A stretch of 48,362 bases of DNA. Origin: Betaproteobacteria bacterium (lineage in GTDB: Bacteria; Pseudomonadota; Gammaproteobacteria; Burkholderiales; Ferrovaceae). Below are positions 39,256 to 48,227 of this stretch, in pieces; position 1 is the stretch's first letter; every line of letters begins with the position of its first letter. Both the position numbers and the translations under genes were made by a program. The notes beneath the pieces were generated by a model. That model made no database searches and had not been told where the DNA came from. It saw nothing but the letters and a program-made list of their open reading frames with translations. The stretch covers positions 1 to 48,362 of the forward strand of contig JAGWIW010000013.1 in the NCBI GenBank assembly GCA_028866015.1, given 5' to 3'.

Positions 39256-39292
39256 TTGTCCACAAAGTCTGTGGATAACTTTGTGAACAGTA
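39256..39292. promoter_or_regulatory. DnaA-box-like sites between exbB and xseA
   Basis: TTGTCCACA (39256-39264, one mismatch to the DnaA box TTATCCACA) and TGTGGATAA (39270-39278, perfect box on the opposite strand) are inverted 5 nt apart. TGAACAGTA (39284-39292) follows and recurs at 39352-39360. They lie in the 240-bp gap between divergent exbB and xseA. They could regulate either gene or bind DnaA; function is unproven. Confidence 0.45.
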
Positions 39293-39303
39293 TCGTGGTA
39301 TTT

Positions 39304-39341
39304 GAACCAACTCACTCAAAAACATACATTTTTTTTGGTTC
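39304..39341. repeat. Inverted repeat in the AT-rich exbB-xseA gap
   Basis: GAACCAA (39304-39310) and TTGGTTC (39335-39341) form a perfect 7-bp inverted repeat around a 24-nt AT-rich loop. The surrounding 60 bp (39301-39360) has about 28% GC, far below the neighbours. It may be an operator or part of the DnaA-box cluster just upstream. The remainder of the gap to 39425 holds nothing else I can name. Confidence 0.35.
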
Positions 39342-39425
39342 GTGTATTTTTTGAACAGTAAAAATCTGCGTCAGTTTTTAACGAAATTGTCAAAATTTGC
39401 TTCCAAACAAGGCCCCGCCTAGCGC

Positions 39426-40742
39426 ATGAAATCTCTCTCCAAATCTGATGCCATTTTCGAAGGATTTTTGCCTCGATCGCCTGATGGCGACGACATGGTG
39501 ATATCCGTTTCAAGCTATGCCATGCGCATTCAGCGGGTGCTCGAAAGCCACCTGCCCCAGGTCTGGATCCAGGGCGAAATTTCCAATTTCACGGAAGCCG
39601 CCTCCGGGCACTGGTATTTCAATCTCAAGGATGCTCAGGCCCAACTGCGCTGCGTCATGTTCCGCTCCCGCAACCAGCGACTGGACTGGCGGCCCGCCAA
39701 CGGCCTGGCCGTGGAACTCAAGGGGCCAGCCACCTTTTACGCGCCGGGCGGCAGTTGTCAGGTCACCGTGGAATTCATGCGACGTGCCGGTCAGGGTGCC
39801 CTGTTCGAAGCCTTCACGAAGCTCAAGGAGAAACTGGCCGCGGAGGGCCTGTTCGATCCTGCGCGCAAGCGCCCCTTGCCAGCACATCCCCGCACCATCG
39901 GCATCGTCACATCGACTGCCGCCGCCGCACTGCGGGACGTGCTGACCACCCTTCAGCGTCGTGCCCCGGCCACCCCGATCATCCTCTACCCCACCCCGGT
40001 ACAGGGCGACACCGCTGCCGGGCAAATTGCCCAGGCCATTGCCACTGCAGGCCGGCGCGCGGAATGCGACGTGCTGATCCTTTGCCGGGGTGGAGGCAGC
40101 ATCGAGGATCTGTGGGCATTCAACGAGGAGGTGGTGGCACGCGCCATTGCCGCCTGCCCGATCCCCGTCATTTCCGGGGTGGGCCATGAAACCGATTTCA
40201 CCATTGCGGATTTTGTGGCCGACCAGCGCGCACCCACGCCCACGGCTGCAGCCGAACTGGTAAGCCCGGACCGGCAAGGCATGCTGCGTCACCTGGGCAT
40301 GCTGGCACAACGCTTGCGAGCTGTTGCAACGCGTCAAGTGGAACGCGACACGATACGGCTGGATCACCTCGTCCTGAGGCTCACTCAGGCCACCAGCCGC
40401 ATCCTGGAGCGCCGGAAACTCACTTTGGACGGGCTGCAGCGACGCCTCGTCCATCCCGGCCAACGCCTGCAGCAGCAGCAGGAATCCCTGAAAGGGCAAT
40501 CGCAGCGGCTTGGGCGTGCCATGGCTGCCCTGCTGGAACGACGCCACCTGACCCTGCAACGGCTGGCAGCAGGCTTTACCCACCTCAATCCTGAAGCCGT
40601 GCTGGCACGGGGGTTCAGCATCGTGCGCAACCCCAAAGGAAACATTGTGCGAGCCAGTACGGAAATTGCACCGGGGGACACAGTGGCCCTGACATTCGCT
40701 TCGGGCACTGCTCAGGCCCAGGTGACCGAAACGGACGCTTAG
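39426..40742 (+). CDS. xseA: Exodeoxyribonuclease VII large subunit
   Basis: Large subunit of the single-strand-specific exonuclease VII, 438 aa. The N-terminal OB-fold has [20 protein letters not shown] and [13 protein letters not shown]. The catalytic domain shows [58 protein letters not shown] and [14 protein letters not shown] long coiled-coil with Gln/Arg-rich helices follows, then [20 protein letters not shown] at 39495 is an alternative start; a 10-25 residue leader before the OB-fold is usual, so I kept 39426. xseB is not in the window. The stop overlaps miaA by 4 bp. Confidence 0.95.
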   Translation: MKSLSKSDAIFEGFLPRSPDGDDMVISVSSYAMRIQRVLESHLPQVWIQGEISNFTEAASGHWYFNLKDAQAQLRCVMFRSRNQRLDWRPANGLAVELKGPATFYAPGGSCQVTVEFMRRAGQGALFEAFTKLKEKLAAEGLFDPARKRPLPAHPRTIGIVTSTAAAALRDVLTTLQRRAPATPIILYPTPVQGDTAAGQIAQAIATAGRRAECDVLILCRGGGSIEDLWAFNEEVVARAIAACPIPVISGVGHETDFTIADFVADQRAPTPTAAAELVSPDRQGMLRHLGMLAQRLRAVATRQVERDTIRLDHLVLRLTQATSRILERRKLTLDGLQRRLVHPGQRLQQQQESLKGQSQRLGRAMAALLERRHLTLQRLAAGFTHLNPEAVLARGFSIVRNPKGNIVRASTEIAPGDTVALTFASGTAQAQVTETDA

Positions 40743-41698
40743 GGGTCCGATGCGTCGAGAAATGCGGTGGATACCTCCAAAACCTGCCTGGATACCTGCG
40801 GGTCCAGGCAATCGAACACCACAAGCCCCGGCCAGTGCCGCAGCCACGTCATCTGGCGCTTCGCCAGCTGGCGCGTGGCCACCACCCCGCGTTCACGCAT
40901 CGTGGTGAGATCGCACTGCCCTTCCAGGTATTCCCACATCTGGCGGTAACCCACGGCGCGCATGGCGGGCAGATCGGGCCTCAGCTCGTGGCGCTCGCGC
41001 AGGCTGCGCAGCTCGTCCTCCAGCCCGGCCGTCAGCATGGCATCGAAACGCTGGGCAATCCGGTCATGCAGGTGCCCCCGCTCGGAGGGCATAAGCCCAA
41101 GGGGAAGGACGCGGTCGCCCAATGGTTCGCGCGATGCGGTACCGTGATAGTCGGACAAGGGGCGGCCTGCAATGCGGAACACTTCCAGGGCGCGCTGGAT
41201 GCGCTGAGCGTCGCCCGGATTCAGGCGTGCAGCCGTCACCGGATCGACTTGCGCCAGATCCTGGTGCAATGCGGGCCAGCCCCGGGCCCGTGCTTCACCA
41301 TCCAGTTCGGCACGAACCAACGGATCAGCTGGCGGCAGATCGTCCAGCCCGTCGCGCAGCGCCTTGAAATAAAGCATGGTCCCCCCCACCAGCAAAGGCG
41401 TCCGTCCCCGTTGCCGGATATCGGCCATGACCGCCAGGGCTTCCTCGCGAAACCGGGCTGCCGAATAGGCCTGGGTGGGGTCGATGCAATCCATCAGGTG
41501 GTGCGGATAACGGGCACGGGTGGCAGCGTCGGGCTTGGCGGTGCCAATGTCCATGCCGCGGTAGACACTGGCCGAGTCCACGTTGACGATTTCGAGCGGC
41601 AGGCGGTCTGCCAGCTCCAGCGCGATCCCGCTTTTGCCGCTGGCCGTCGGACCCATCAGGAAGATTACCGGGGGAGCGGAAGACTCCATGCGGATCAT
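40739..41698 (-). CDS. miaA: tRNA dimethylallyltransferase
   Basis: Adds a dimethylallyl group to N6 of A37 in tRNAs that read UNN codons, 319 aa. The P-loop is [18 protein letters not shown], the catalytic-base region is [20 protein letters not shown], and [34 protein letters not shown] and [16 protein letters not shown] are all conserved. ATG at 41698 overlaps the mutL stop (41695-41698). The frame to 41770 adds 24 residues that are not family-like. It is downstream of mutL, the same order as in E. coli. Confidence 0.96.
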   Translation of the reverse strand: MIRMESSAPPVIFLMGPTASGKSGIALELADRLPLEIVNVDSASVYRGMDIGTAKPDAATRARYPHHLMDCIDPTQAYSAARFREEALAVMADIRQRGRTPLLVGGTMLYFKALRDGLDDLPPADPLVRAELDGEARARGWPALHQDLAQVDPVTAARLNPGDAQRIQRALEVFRIAGRPLSDYHGTASREPLGDRVLPLGLMPSERGHLHDRIAQRFDAMLTAGLEDELRSLRERHELRPDLPAMRAVGYRQMWEYLEGQCDLTTMRERGVVATRQLAKRQMTWLRHWPGLVVFDCLDPQVSRQVLEVSTAFLDASDP

Positions 41699-43470
41699 TG
41701 CCCGCGCATGAACAGGCGGTCCAGGTCGGCAAGGTTCAGGGAGAACCAGGTGGGACGCCCGTGGTTGCACTGGTCGGCCCGATCGATGCGCTCCATGTCG
41801 CGCAACAGCGCATTCATTTCCGGTACTGAGAGCTGCCGGTTGGCACGCACGGCGCCATGGCAGGCCAGCGATGACAGCAGCTCGTTGCGGCGCTCTTCCA
41901 GCAGGCGCGAGGCCCCGTACTGGCGAAGTTCGGACAACAGTTCCCTCGCCAGGGCCTGCGCATCGCCTGCTGCCAGCAGCGGGGGCAAAGCGCGTACGAC
42001 CAGCGTTTCAGGACCCAGCACGCCCAGGTCGAAACCAAACGTCTGCAAGGCCTCGGCATGGAGTTCCGCCGCCGCCACTTCACTTCGATCCGCCTTGAAA
42101 GTACACGGGAGCAGAAGGGGCTGGGACTGCAATCCATCCTGCCCCATGGCCTGCTTGAGGCGCTCGTACAGGACCCGCTCGTGCGCCGCATGCATGTCCA
42201 CCACAACCAGCCCGGCGGCATTCTGGGCCAGGATATATATGCCCTGGAGCTGGGCCAGCGCATAACCCAGCGGTGGAATCCCGCCACCATCCGCAGGCGC
42301 CGTTCCGGATTCGGCAGCAGGGAGGTTTGGGTGCAGCACCGAGAGCGGTCCGAACAGGGCGGCATGAAATGCATCGGGCTCGCGAATGGCGAGCGTCTGT
42401 TGCTGCGGCAGCCGGTACGCTTCGGCAAAGGCTGCCGTTGTCGCAGGAGAAAAAACGGGGCCCTGGCCCGCTTCGCGCCCGGGAGCCGTCGCCGAAAGCC
42501 GTTTGCTTACGGCCTGGAAAACGAAACGATGCACGGCCTGGGATTCACGAAAGCGCACTTCGGTTTTCGCCGGATGCACGTTCACATCCACGGTGGCCGG
42601 ATCCAGCTCAAGAAACAGCACATAGGCCGGATGCCGCTCGTGATGCAAGACATCCTGGTATGCCTGGCGCACGGCATGGGCAATCAGCTTGTCGCGCACG
42701 AAACGACCGTTGACGAAGACATACTGGGCATCGCGCGCAGAGCGCGAATAAGTGGGACGCGCCACCCAACCTGCCAGGGACAGGCCCGCTGCCCGCTCTT
42801 CCAGGACAAGGGCTGCTTCCACGAAATCCTCACCCAGCACCGAGCGCACCCGCAGGGCCCGCTCGGCGGATGGCCAATGGCGCTGCACGCGCCCATTGTG
42901 GGCCAGTCGGAAGGAAACCTGGGGAAACGCCAGCGCGAGCCGTCGCAGGAGTTCGTCGCAATGTGCATACTCAGTGCTTTCGGACTTCAGGAATTTGCGC
43001 CGAGCCGGCGTTTCGGAAAAAAGATCGGACACGATGATGGTGCTGCCTGCCTCCCGCGCGGCAGGCATGATGGGCTCGATGTGACCGCCCCGGCTGCGGA
43101 TGCTGAAAGCCTGGGAAGCTCCGGCCAACCGGCTGACAATCTCCACTTCGGCCACGGCAGCCATGCTGGCCAGGGCTTCCCCGCGAAAACCCAGGCTTGC
43201 CACCGTTTCCAGGTCTTCCAGGGTCCGTATCTTGCTGGTGGCATGGGGTGCCAGCGCGAGCGGCAGATCCTCGGCTTCCATGCCACTGCCGTTGTCGTCC
43301 ACGCGAATGCGCTGCACCCCCCCCTGCTCCAGGGAAACGGCAATGTCCCGCGCTCCGGCGTCCAGGGCATTTTCGACCAGCTCCTTGAGCGCGGAGGCCG
43401 GGCGCTCCACCACTTCACCTGCAGCAATCTGGGCGATCAGGACCTCGCCGAGCCGTTGAATCCGGCTCAT
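41695..43470 (-). CDS. mutL: DNA mismatch repair protein MutL
   Basis: Mismatch-repair ATPase that links MutS recognition to strand removal, 591 aa. The GHKL ATPase motifs are [25 protein letters not shown] and [15 protein letters not shown]. The C-terminal dimerisation domain carries [16 protein letters not shown], which fits the MutL endonuclease motif DQHA(X)2E(X)4E with Met in place of Gln. So this MutL is probably a nicking enzyme, as in bacteria without MutH. It sits between amiC (4-bp overlap) and miaA (4-bp overlap), the classic tsaE-ami-mutL-miaA order. Confidence 0.96.
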   Translation of the reverse strand: MSRIQRLGEVLIAQIAAGEVVERPASALKELVENALDAGARDIAVSLEQGGVQRIRVDDNGSGMEAEDLPLALAPHATSKIRTLEDLETVASLGFRGEALASMAAVAEVEIVSRLAGASQAFSIRSRGGHIEPIMPAAREAGSTIIVSDLFSETPARRKFLKSESTEYAHCDELLRRLALAFPQVSFRLAHNGRVQRHWPSAERALRVRSVLGEDFVEAALVLEERAAGLSLAGWVARPTYSRSARDAQYVFVNGRFVRDKLIAHAVRQAYQDVLHHERHPAYVLFLELDPATVDVNVHPAKTEVRFRESQAVHRFVFQAVSKRLSATAPGREAGQGPVFSPATTAAFAEAYRLPQQQTLAIREPDAFHAALFGPLSVLHPNLPAAESGTAPADGGGIPPLGYALAQLQGIYILAQNAAGLVVVDMHAAHERVLYERLKQAMGQDGLQSQPLLLPCTFKADRSEVAAAELHAEALQTFGFDLGVLGPETLVVRALPPLLAAGDAQALARELLSELRQYGASRLLEERRNELLSSLACHGAVRANRQLSVPEMNALLRDMERIDRADQCNHGRPTWFSLNLADLDRLFMRGQ

Positions 43471-44915
43471 GGAGAGACGGCAAGCTGTCTTCCCTTCAAG
43501 CCGGACTGGATCGACCGGGCCTTGTTGAGGGGCGGGTTGGCGGACAGGTAGCGCTGAATGCCGGAGAGAATGGCATGGGCCAGCTTGTCCTGGTATTCGG
43601 GCTGGTTGAGGCGGCGTTCTTCTTCGGGATTGGTAATGAAGGCGGTTTCCACCAGGATGGATGGGATATCCGGTGATTTCAGCACGGCAAAGCCTGCCTG
43701 TTCCACTTCACCCTTGTGCAGGGCGTTGACGTGACTCAGTTCCCCGAGTACGGCCCGTGCCATTTTAAGGCTGTCGTTGATGGTGGCTGTCTGGGAGAGA
43801 TCGAACAGGGTTTGCGCCAGGTAGGTTTCACGGCGGTTGATGTTGACCCCGCCAATCAGGTCAGAATCGTTTTCCCGCTTGGCCAGCCAGCGAGCCGCAA
43901 CCGAAGTGGCCCCTTTTTCCGACAGGGCAAATACCGAAGAGCCTCGCGCATCACCATTGATGTAGGCATCGGCATGGATGGAAACAAACAGGTCGGCATG
44001 GTAGCGGCGGGCCTTGGCCGTGCGACCTTGCAGTGGAATGAAATAATCTCCGTCGCGAATCAGGACAGCGCGCATGCCCGGCTGGGCATCGATCAGGCTC
44101 TTGAGCCGGCGTGCCACTGCCAGTGTCACATTTTTCTCGTAAGTGCCACCGTGGCCACGGGCACCGGGATCTTCCCCACCGTGCCCGGCATCCACGGCCA
44201 CCAGGATACGCGAATCGCTGCGCGGCCTTGTCGACGGAACAGCCGGCGCCGGTGGCATGACCGGAGCGGGCGCTGCCTTCGCAGCGGCGGACACCGCCGG
44301 CGCAACTGCAGGCAGGGATGGCGCTTGTACGACCGCTGCCGATCCGGCATGCGGCGGCACCTGGGCTTCAGCATCAGGATGAGGCGCTGGAGGGGCTTTG
44401 GCCACATCCATGTGGGGTTCAGGCGATGCATTGCCGGCATCGGCAGCACGCTTGTCCAAAAATGCCATGAGGGGATCAGCTGGCGTTTCGGGATAAATGT
44501 CGAGAATAAGGCGGTAACCGTATTCACCAACCGGCTGGAGCAGCGAAGCGCTCGCCTTGACCTTGGCCTTGAGGTCGAACACGACCCGCAGCACGCCCGG
44601 CTTGAATCGACCCACTCGGATTCCCTTGATGTACGGATCATCCGCTTTGAGCAGGCCGATCATGGACTTGACGGCCGGGCTGGTGTCGACGCCCTCAAGA
44701 TCCAGCACCAGGCGTTCGGGATTTTCGATGGTAAAAAGGGAACTGTGGATGCCGCTATGGGCCTCGAATGTTACACGCGTGTACTCTTCAGCTGGCCACA
44801 GGCGGACCGAGTCGATGCGTGTGCCTGCAAAGGCGGCGATTGGAACGGACAATGCCAGAGCCAATCCGGCCAGGATCCAAAAGCGAGTCAGGCATTGTAC
44901 ATGCGTTCGAGGCAT
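43467..44915 (-). CDS. amiC: N-acetylmuramoyl-L-alanine amidase (AmiC-like)
   Basis: Periplasmic zinc amidase that cleaves septal peptidoglycan during daughter-cell separation, 482 aa. A signal peptide ends AAFA before GTRIDS (residue 30). An AMIN domain (about 33-142) targets it to peptidoglycan. A long Pro/Ala-rich linker (about 160-233) precedes the amidase_3 domain (about 237-470). Zinc and catalytic residues lie in VDAGHGGEDPGA, TYEKNVTLAV, LFVSIHADAY and ILVETAFITNPEEE. ATG at 44915 was chosen; it overlaps tsaE by 28 nt. The stop overlaps mutL by 4 nt. Confidence 0.94.
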   Translation of the reverse strand: MPRTHVQCLTRFWILAGLALALSVPIAAFAGTRIDSVRLWPAEEYTRVTFEAHSGIHSSLFTIENPERLVLDLEGVDTSPAVKSMIGLLKADDPYIKGIRVGRFKPGVLRVVFDLKAKVKASASLLQPVGEYGYRLILDIYPETPADPLMAFLDKRAADAGNASPEPHMDVAKAPPAPHPDAEAQVPPHAGSAAVVQAPSLPAVAPAVSAAAKAAPAPVMPPAPAVPSTRPRSDSRILVAVDAGHGGEDPGARGHGGTYEKNVTLAVARRLKSLIDAQPGMRAVLIRDGDYFIPLQGRTAKARRYHADLFVSIHADAYINGDARGSSVFALSEKGATSVAARWLAKRENDSDLIGGVNINRRETYLAQTLFDLSQTATINDSLKMARAVLGELSHVNALHKGEVEQAGFAVLKSPDIPSILVETAFITNPEEERRLNQPEYQDKLAHAILSGIQRYLSANPPLNKARSIQSGLKGRQLAVSP

Positions 44916-45379
44916 TCTCTCCCCAAGTCTGAACCGGACGCAGCCAGCAGCGTCCGCCCTGCATCTTCCACCAGCAGCGTCAGTGTGACGTCCGGCGCCG
45001 GTAACCAGTCTCCGGCACGCTCGGGCCATTCCACGAAACACAGGCCGGGGCCGGAAAAATATTCCCTGAATCCTGCGTCCTCTAACTCTGAAGGATCTTT
45101 GATTCGATAAAAATCAAAGTGATAGAAGTATAAGCTCGAAACATTATAGGTTTCAAGGAGTGGATAGGTCGGACTTTTGATGCGTCCGGAGACCCCCAGG
45201 GCCCTCAGCACCGACCGGACCAGGGTGGTTTTGCCGGCACCCAAGTCCCCACGCAACGCCACCAGCATGCCAGGGCAAAGGGCAGAGGCCAATCGCGCCC
45301 CCCACGCTACAAGCGCCGCTTCATCAGAAAAAAAATATTTATATTCAGAAGGTTGGATGTTACAGGCCGGTCCGCTCAC
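44888..45379 (-). CDS. tsaE: tRNA threonylcarbamoyladenosine biosynthesis ATPase TsaE
   Basis: P-loop ATPase needed with TsaB and TsaD to make t6A37 on ANN-decoding tRNAs, 163 aa. Walker A is LRGDLGAGKTTLVRSVL, followed by IKSPTYPLLETY, YHFDFYRIKDPSELED and CFVEWPERAGDWLP, all conserved. The start is GTG at 45379 behind a GGGGGT stretch. Two AT-rich patches are present in the gene, 45061-45180 (about 38% GC) and 45325-45350, unlike its GC-rich neighbours; the protein motifs remain intact. It is divergent from queG across 90 bp. Confidence 0.94.
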   Translation of the reverse strand: MSGPACNIQPSEYKYFFSDEAALVAWGARLASALCPGMLVALRGDLGAGKTTLVRSVLRALGVSGRIKSPTYPLLETYNVSSLYFYHFDFYRIKDPSELEDAGFREYFSGPGLCFVEWPERAGDWLPAPDVTLTLLVEDAGRTLLAASGSDLGRECLERMYNA

Positions 45380-45469
45380 AGGACCCCCGTGCAGGAAAAG
45401 AAAAACTCAATCCGGCATCCAACCATAGCGCTTCGACTTTGGCAAGGCCCGCTCTAGTATCATGTGCCG

Positions 45470-46537
45470 ATGAAACCGGACCTGCCCCTGCCATTGCAGG
45501 ATATCAAGGACGATCTCCTGGCCCAGGCAGAAACGCTGGGCTTCAGTGCCGTGTCCGTGTCAAAACCTTCGCTTGCCCAGGCCTCAAACCGGCTGGAAGC
45601 CTGGGTGGCCGAAGGCTACCACGGCGACATGGGGTACCTTGCCCGCCATGCCGAGTTGCGCCGCAATCCCGAAGCGCTTCACCCCGGAACCCTGCGGATC
45701 GTCAGCGTTACCCTGCCTTACCTTGCCTGCGCCGCTGCAAATGCCGAAGCTGCCCTGGCCGACCGTGCTCGCGGCTACGTGTCGCGCTATGCCCTGGGGC
45801 GGGACTACCACAAGGTGCTGCGCCGCCGCCTGCAGGAACTGGCAAGCCGACTCGAGGCACGCTGGGGCTCCTTCAATTACCGCGTCTTTGCGGATAGTGC
45901 CCCGGTGCTGGAAGTGGAAATTGCGCGCCAGGCCGGACTGGGCTGGCGCGGAAAGCATACCCTGCTGCTGCGTCGGGATGCCGGTTCACTGTTTTTCCTG
46001 GGAGAACTCTTCACGGACCTTCCCCTGCCTGTGGACGGGCCTGAGGAAGAAGACCATTGCGGAACCTGTCAGACCTGCATCGACATCTGCCCCACCCAGG
46101 CCATCCTGGGCCCTTACCGCCTGGATGCGCGGCGTTGCATCTCCTACCTGACCATCGAACACCAGGGCAGCATTCCGGAACCGCTGCGCCCGCTCATGGG
46201 CAACCGCATATACGGCTGCGATGATTGCCAGCTGGCCTGTCCCTGGAACCGCTTTGCCCGGCTGGCCACGATACCGGATTTTGCCCCGCGCGCCACACTC
46301 GAAGCGGGCCACCTGGAAAGCCTTTTTGCCTGGGATGAGGCTGAATTTGAAAGGCAACTGGCTGGTTCAGCCATCCGCCGCATTGGACACCAGCGCTGGC
46401 TGCGCAACATTGCCATCGCCCTGGGCAACGGCCCGGCCACACCCTCTGCCCGTGCCGCACTGGCCCGCAGGCTAACCCACCCATCGGCCCTGGTCCGCGA
46501 ACATGTGAACTGGGCGCTTGCGCGGCTGTCGGAGTAA
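45470..46537 (+). CDS. queG: Epoxyqueuosine reductase
   Basis: Cobalamin- and iron-sulfur-dependent enzyme that converts epoxyqueuosine to queuosine in tRNA, 355 aa. The N-terminal domain has YHGDMGYLARHAELRRNPE and SVTLPYL. YALGRDYHKVLRRRL and DSAPVLEVEIARQAGLGWRG follow. Two 4Fe-4S motifs are CGTCQTCIDICPTQAI and CDDCQLACPWNRF. A C-terminal HEAT-like repeat (WLRNIAIALGN) closes it. ATG at 45470 was chosen; a GTG at 45464 is an alternative. It faces tsaE across 90 bp, the usual pairing. Confidence 0.96.
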   Translation: MKPDLPLPLQDIKDDLLAQAETLGFSAVSVSKPSLAQASNRLEAWVAEGYHGDMGYLARHAELRRNPEALHPGTLRIVSVTLPYLACAAANAEAALADRARGYVSRYALGRDYHKVLRRRLQELASRLEARWGSFNYRVFADSAPVLEVEIARQAGLGWRGKHTLLLRRDAGSLFFLGELFTDLPLPVDGPEEEDHCGTCQTCIDICPTQAILGPYRLDARRCISYLTIEHQGSIPEPLRPLMGNRIYGCDDCQLACPWNRFARLATIPDFAPRATLEAGHLESLFAWDEAEFERQLAGSAIRRIGHQRWLRNIAIALGNGPATPSARAALARRLTHPSALVREHVNWALARLSE

Positions 46538-46568
46538 AATACCCATATTCCGAACTCGGCTTCCACCC

Positions 46569-48203
46569 ATGAAACGCATGTCCTGGCGTCTTGCCTGCTC
46601 TCTGGCCCTCCCCGCCCTCCTGGCTTTTTTTGCCGGTGGTCCCGCCCATGCCCTGGAAGGGCTGTCTGGCGGCTCACGGGACGTCCTTTCCGGAAACGCG
46701 TCCAGCCGCACCTTCCTGATGCCGGAAGAAGCGTTCAAGGTATCGCCAAGCGCTGCTTCTGCAGGCCATCTGACTGTTCAGTTTTCGCCAGCTCCGGGGT
46801 ACTACCTGTACCGCGACCGGATCAAGATCGCGGCTCCAAACCCCATTCCTCCGGCACAAATCGCCTTTCCTGCAGCCGAAAGCAAGCAAGACCCCAGTTT
46901 TGGCCGTGTCTGGGTATACCACCACCCTTTTGCGGCAGCGGTCACGCTGCCCGGCAGCCTGCCGTCCCGCCTGGATGTTTCCTACCAGGGCTGCGCCGAA
47001 CGCGGCATCTGCTACCCCCCCACCACGCAACATTTTGCACTGGCGGCTGACGGCCAAACCTATCGGCCGCTGTCGGTCGACAATGCCTACCAGTCAGGCC
47101 CACCCTCGGCAGATTCCGCAAACCCCAACGACTACCTGGCTTTCCTCAAGGGGGCCCGCCCCGGCTGGGTATTGCTGAGCTTTTTTGGCTTCGGCCTGCT
47201 GCTGGCCCTCACCCCCTGCGTGTTTCCGATGATCCCCATCCTGTCGGGCATCATTGCCGGCCAGGGCAGCGACATCACCAAGAAGCGGGCATTCGGCCTT
47301 TCCCTCACCTATGTGCTGGGCATGGCCGTCACGTACGCCCTGGCTGGGATCCTTGCCGGCCTGTCGGGAACGATGCTGTCCAACACATTGCAAACGCCGC
47401 CGGTACAGATTGGCACCGCCATCCTGTTCATCCTGCTGGCCCTGTCCATGTTCGACGTCTATCAACTCCAGTTGCCTGTGGCACTGCAAAGCCGCCTGAA
47501 CGGTGTTTCCAATCGCCTGCCGGGCGGGCGGCACATGGGGGTCGGGCTCATGGGAGTATTGTCAGCCCTGGTGGTGGGCCCGTGCGTGGCTGCCCCGCTG
47601 GCGGGAAGCCTGATCTACATCGCCCAGACGCGCGATGTGATCCTGGGGGGCAGCGCCCTGTTCATCCTGGCCCTGGGCATGGGAAGCCCGTTGCTGGTGA
47701 TCGGCACCTCTGCCGGCGCCCTGATGCCACGTGCCGGGCGATGGATGGTTTGGATCAAACGGTTTTTCGGGGTGATGCTGTTGGGCGTAGCCCTGTGGAT
47801 CGTCATGCCGTTGCTGGGATCCAGGCTGGCCAGCAATGGTCCGCATTTCGAACCGGTGTCATCCGTGGCACAGCTGGACCGGGCCCTGCAACAGGCGGCC
47901 CAGGACGGACGTCCGGCCATGCTGGATTTCTATGCGGACTGGTGCGTGTCGTGCGTGGAAATGGAAAAAGAAGTGTTTCCCCGGCCTGAAGTGAAGGCCG
48001 CTCTTGGCCAGGCCCTGCTGCTGCGCGCCGATGTGACGGGCAATACACCCGACGACCGGGCCCTGCTGGCGCGCTTTGGACTTTTTGGCCCGCCGGGCAC
48101 CTTGTTCTTCAACCGCGAAGGACGCGAACTGGGTGACCAGCGCCTAGTTGGTTTCGTGCCGGCCGCGCAGTTCGAAGCGCACCTGCGGACGGCACTGCGC
48201 TGA
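46569..48203 (+). CDS. dsbD: Thiol:disulfide interchange protein DsbD
   Basis: Moves electrons from cytoplasmic thioredoxin across the inner membrane to periplasmic DsbC/DsbG and cytochrome c maturation, 544 aa. A signal peptide ends near PAHA (residue 28). The N-terminal immunoglobulin-like domain has the cysteine pair in GCAERGICYPP. The eight-helix membrane domain carries TPCVFPMIPILSG and GPCVAAPLAGS. The C-terminal thioredoxin-like domain has DFYADWCVSCVEMEKEV. All six redox cysteines are present. ATG at 46569 was chosen; the open frame to 46518 adds residues overlapping queG. It lies 31 nt downstream of queG. Confidence 0.95.
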   Translation: MKRMSWRLACSLALPALLAFFAGGPAHALEGLSGGSRDVLSGNASSRTFLMPEEAFKVSPSAASAGHLTVQFSPAPGYYLYRDRIKIAAPNPIPPAQIAFPAAESKQDPSFGRVWVYHHPFAAAVTLPGSLPSRLDVSYQGCAERGICYPPTTQHFALAADGQTYRPLSVDNAYQSGPPSADSANPNDYLAFLKGARPGWVLLSFFGFGLLLALTPCVFPMIPILSGIIAGQGSDITKKRAFGLSLTYVLGMAVTYALAGILAGLSGTMLSNTLQTPPVQIGTAILFILLALSMFDVYQLQLPVALQSRLNGVSNRLPGGRHMGVGLMGVLSALVVGPCVAAPLAGSLIYIAQTRDVILGGSALFILALGMGSPLLVIGTSAGALMPRAGRWMVWIKRFFGVMLLGVALWIVMPLLGSRLASNGPHFEPVSSVAQLDRALQQAAQDGRPAMLDFYADWCVSCVEMEKEVFPRPEVKAALGQALLLRADVTGNTPDDRALLARFGLFGPPGTLFFNREGRELGDQRLVGFVPAAQFEAHLRTALR

Positions 48204-48227
48204 GCCCCTTCCCGTCAGTCGCCAACC

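Noticed and set aside
39241-39420. Replication origin at the DnaA-box cluster
   Set aside because: Only one perfect and one near-perfect box are present, there is no dnaA, dnaN, gyrB or rpmH nearby, and no array of boxes beside the AT-rich stretch. I kept it only as a possible regulatory site.
39316-39513. 65-codon frame on the minus strand over the xseA start region
   Set aside because: It covers AT-rich intergenic DNA and the antisense of xseA, has no motif, and has no supporting neighbour.
42058-43551. Open frame of 497 codons antisense to mutL (and a similar one at 43716-45110 antisense to amiC and tsaE)
   Set aside because: Both are shadows of conserved genes on the opposite strand and show no family features.
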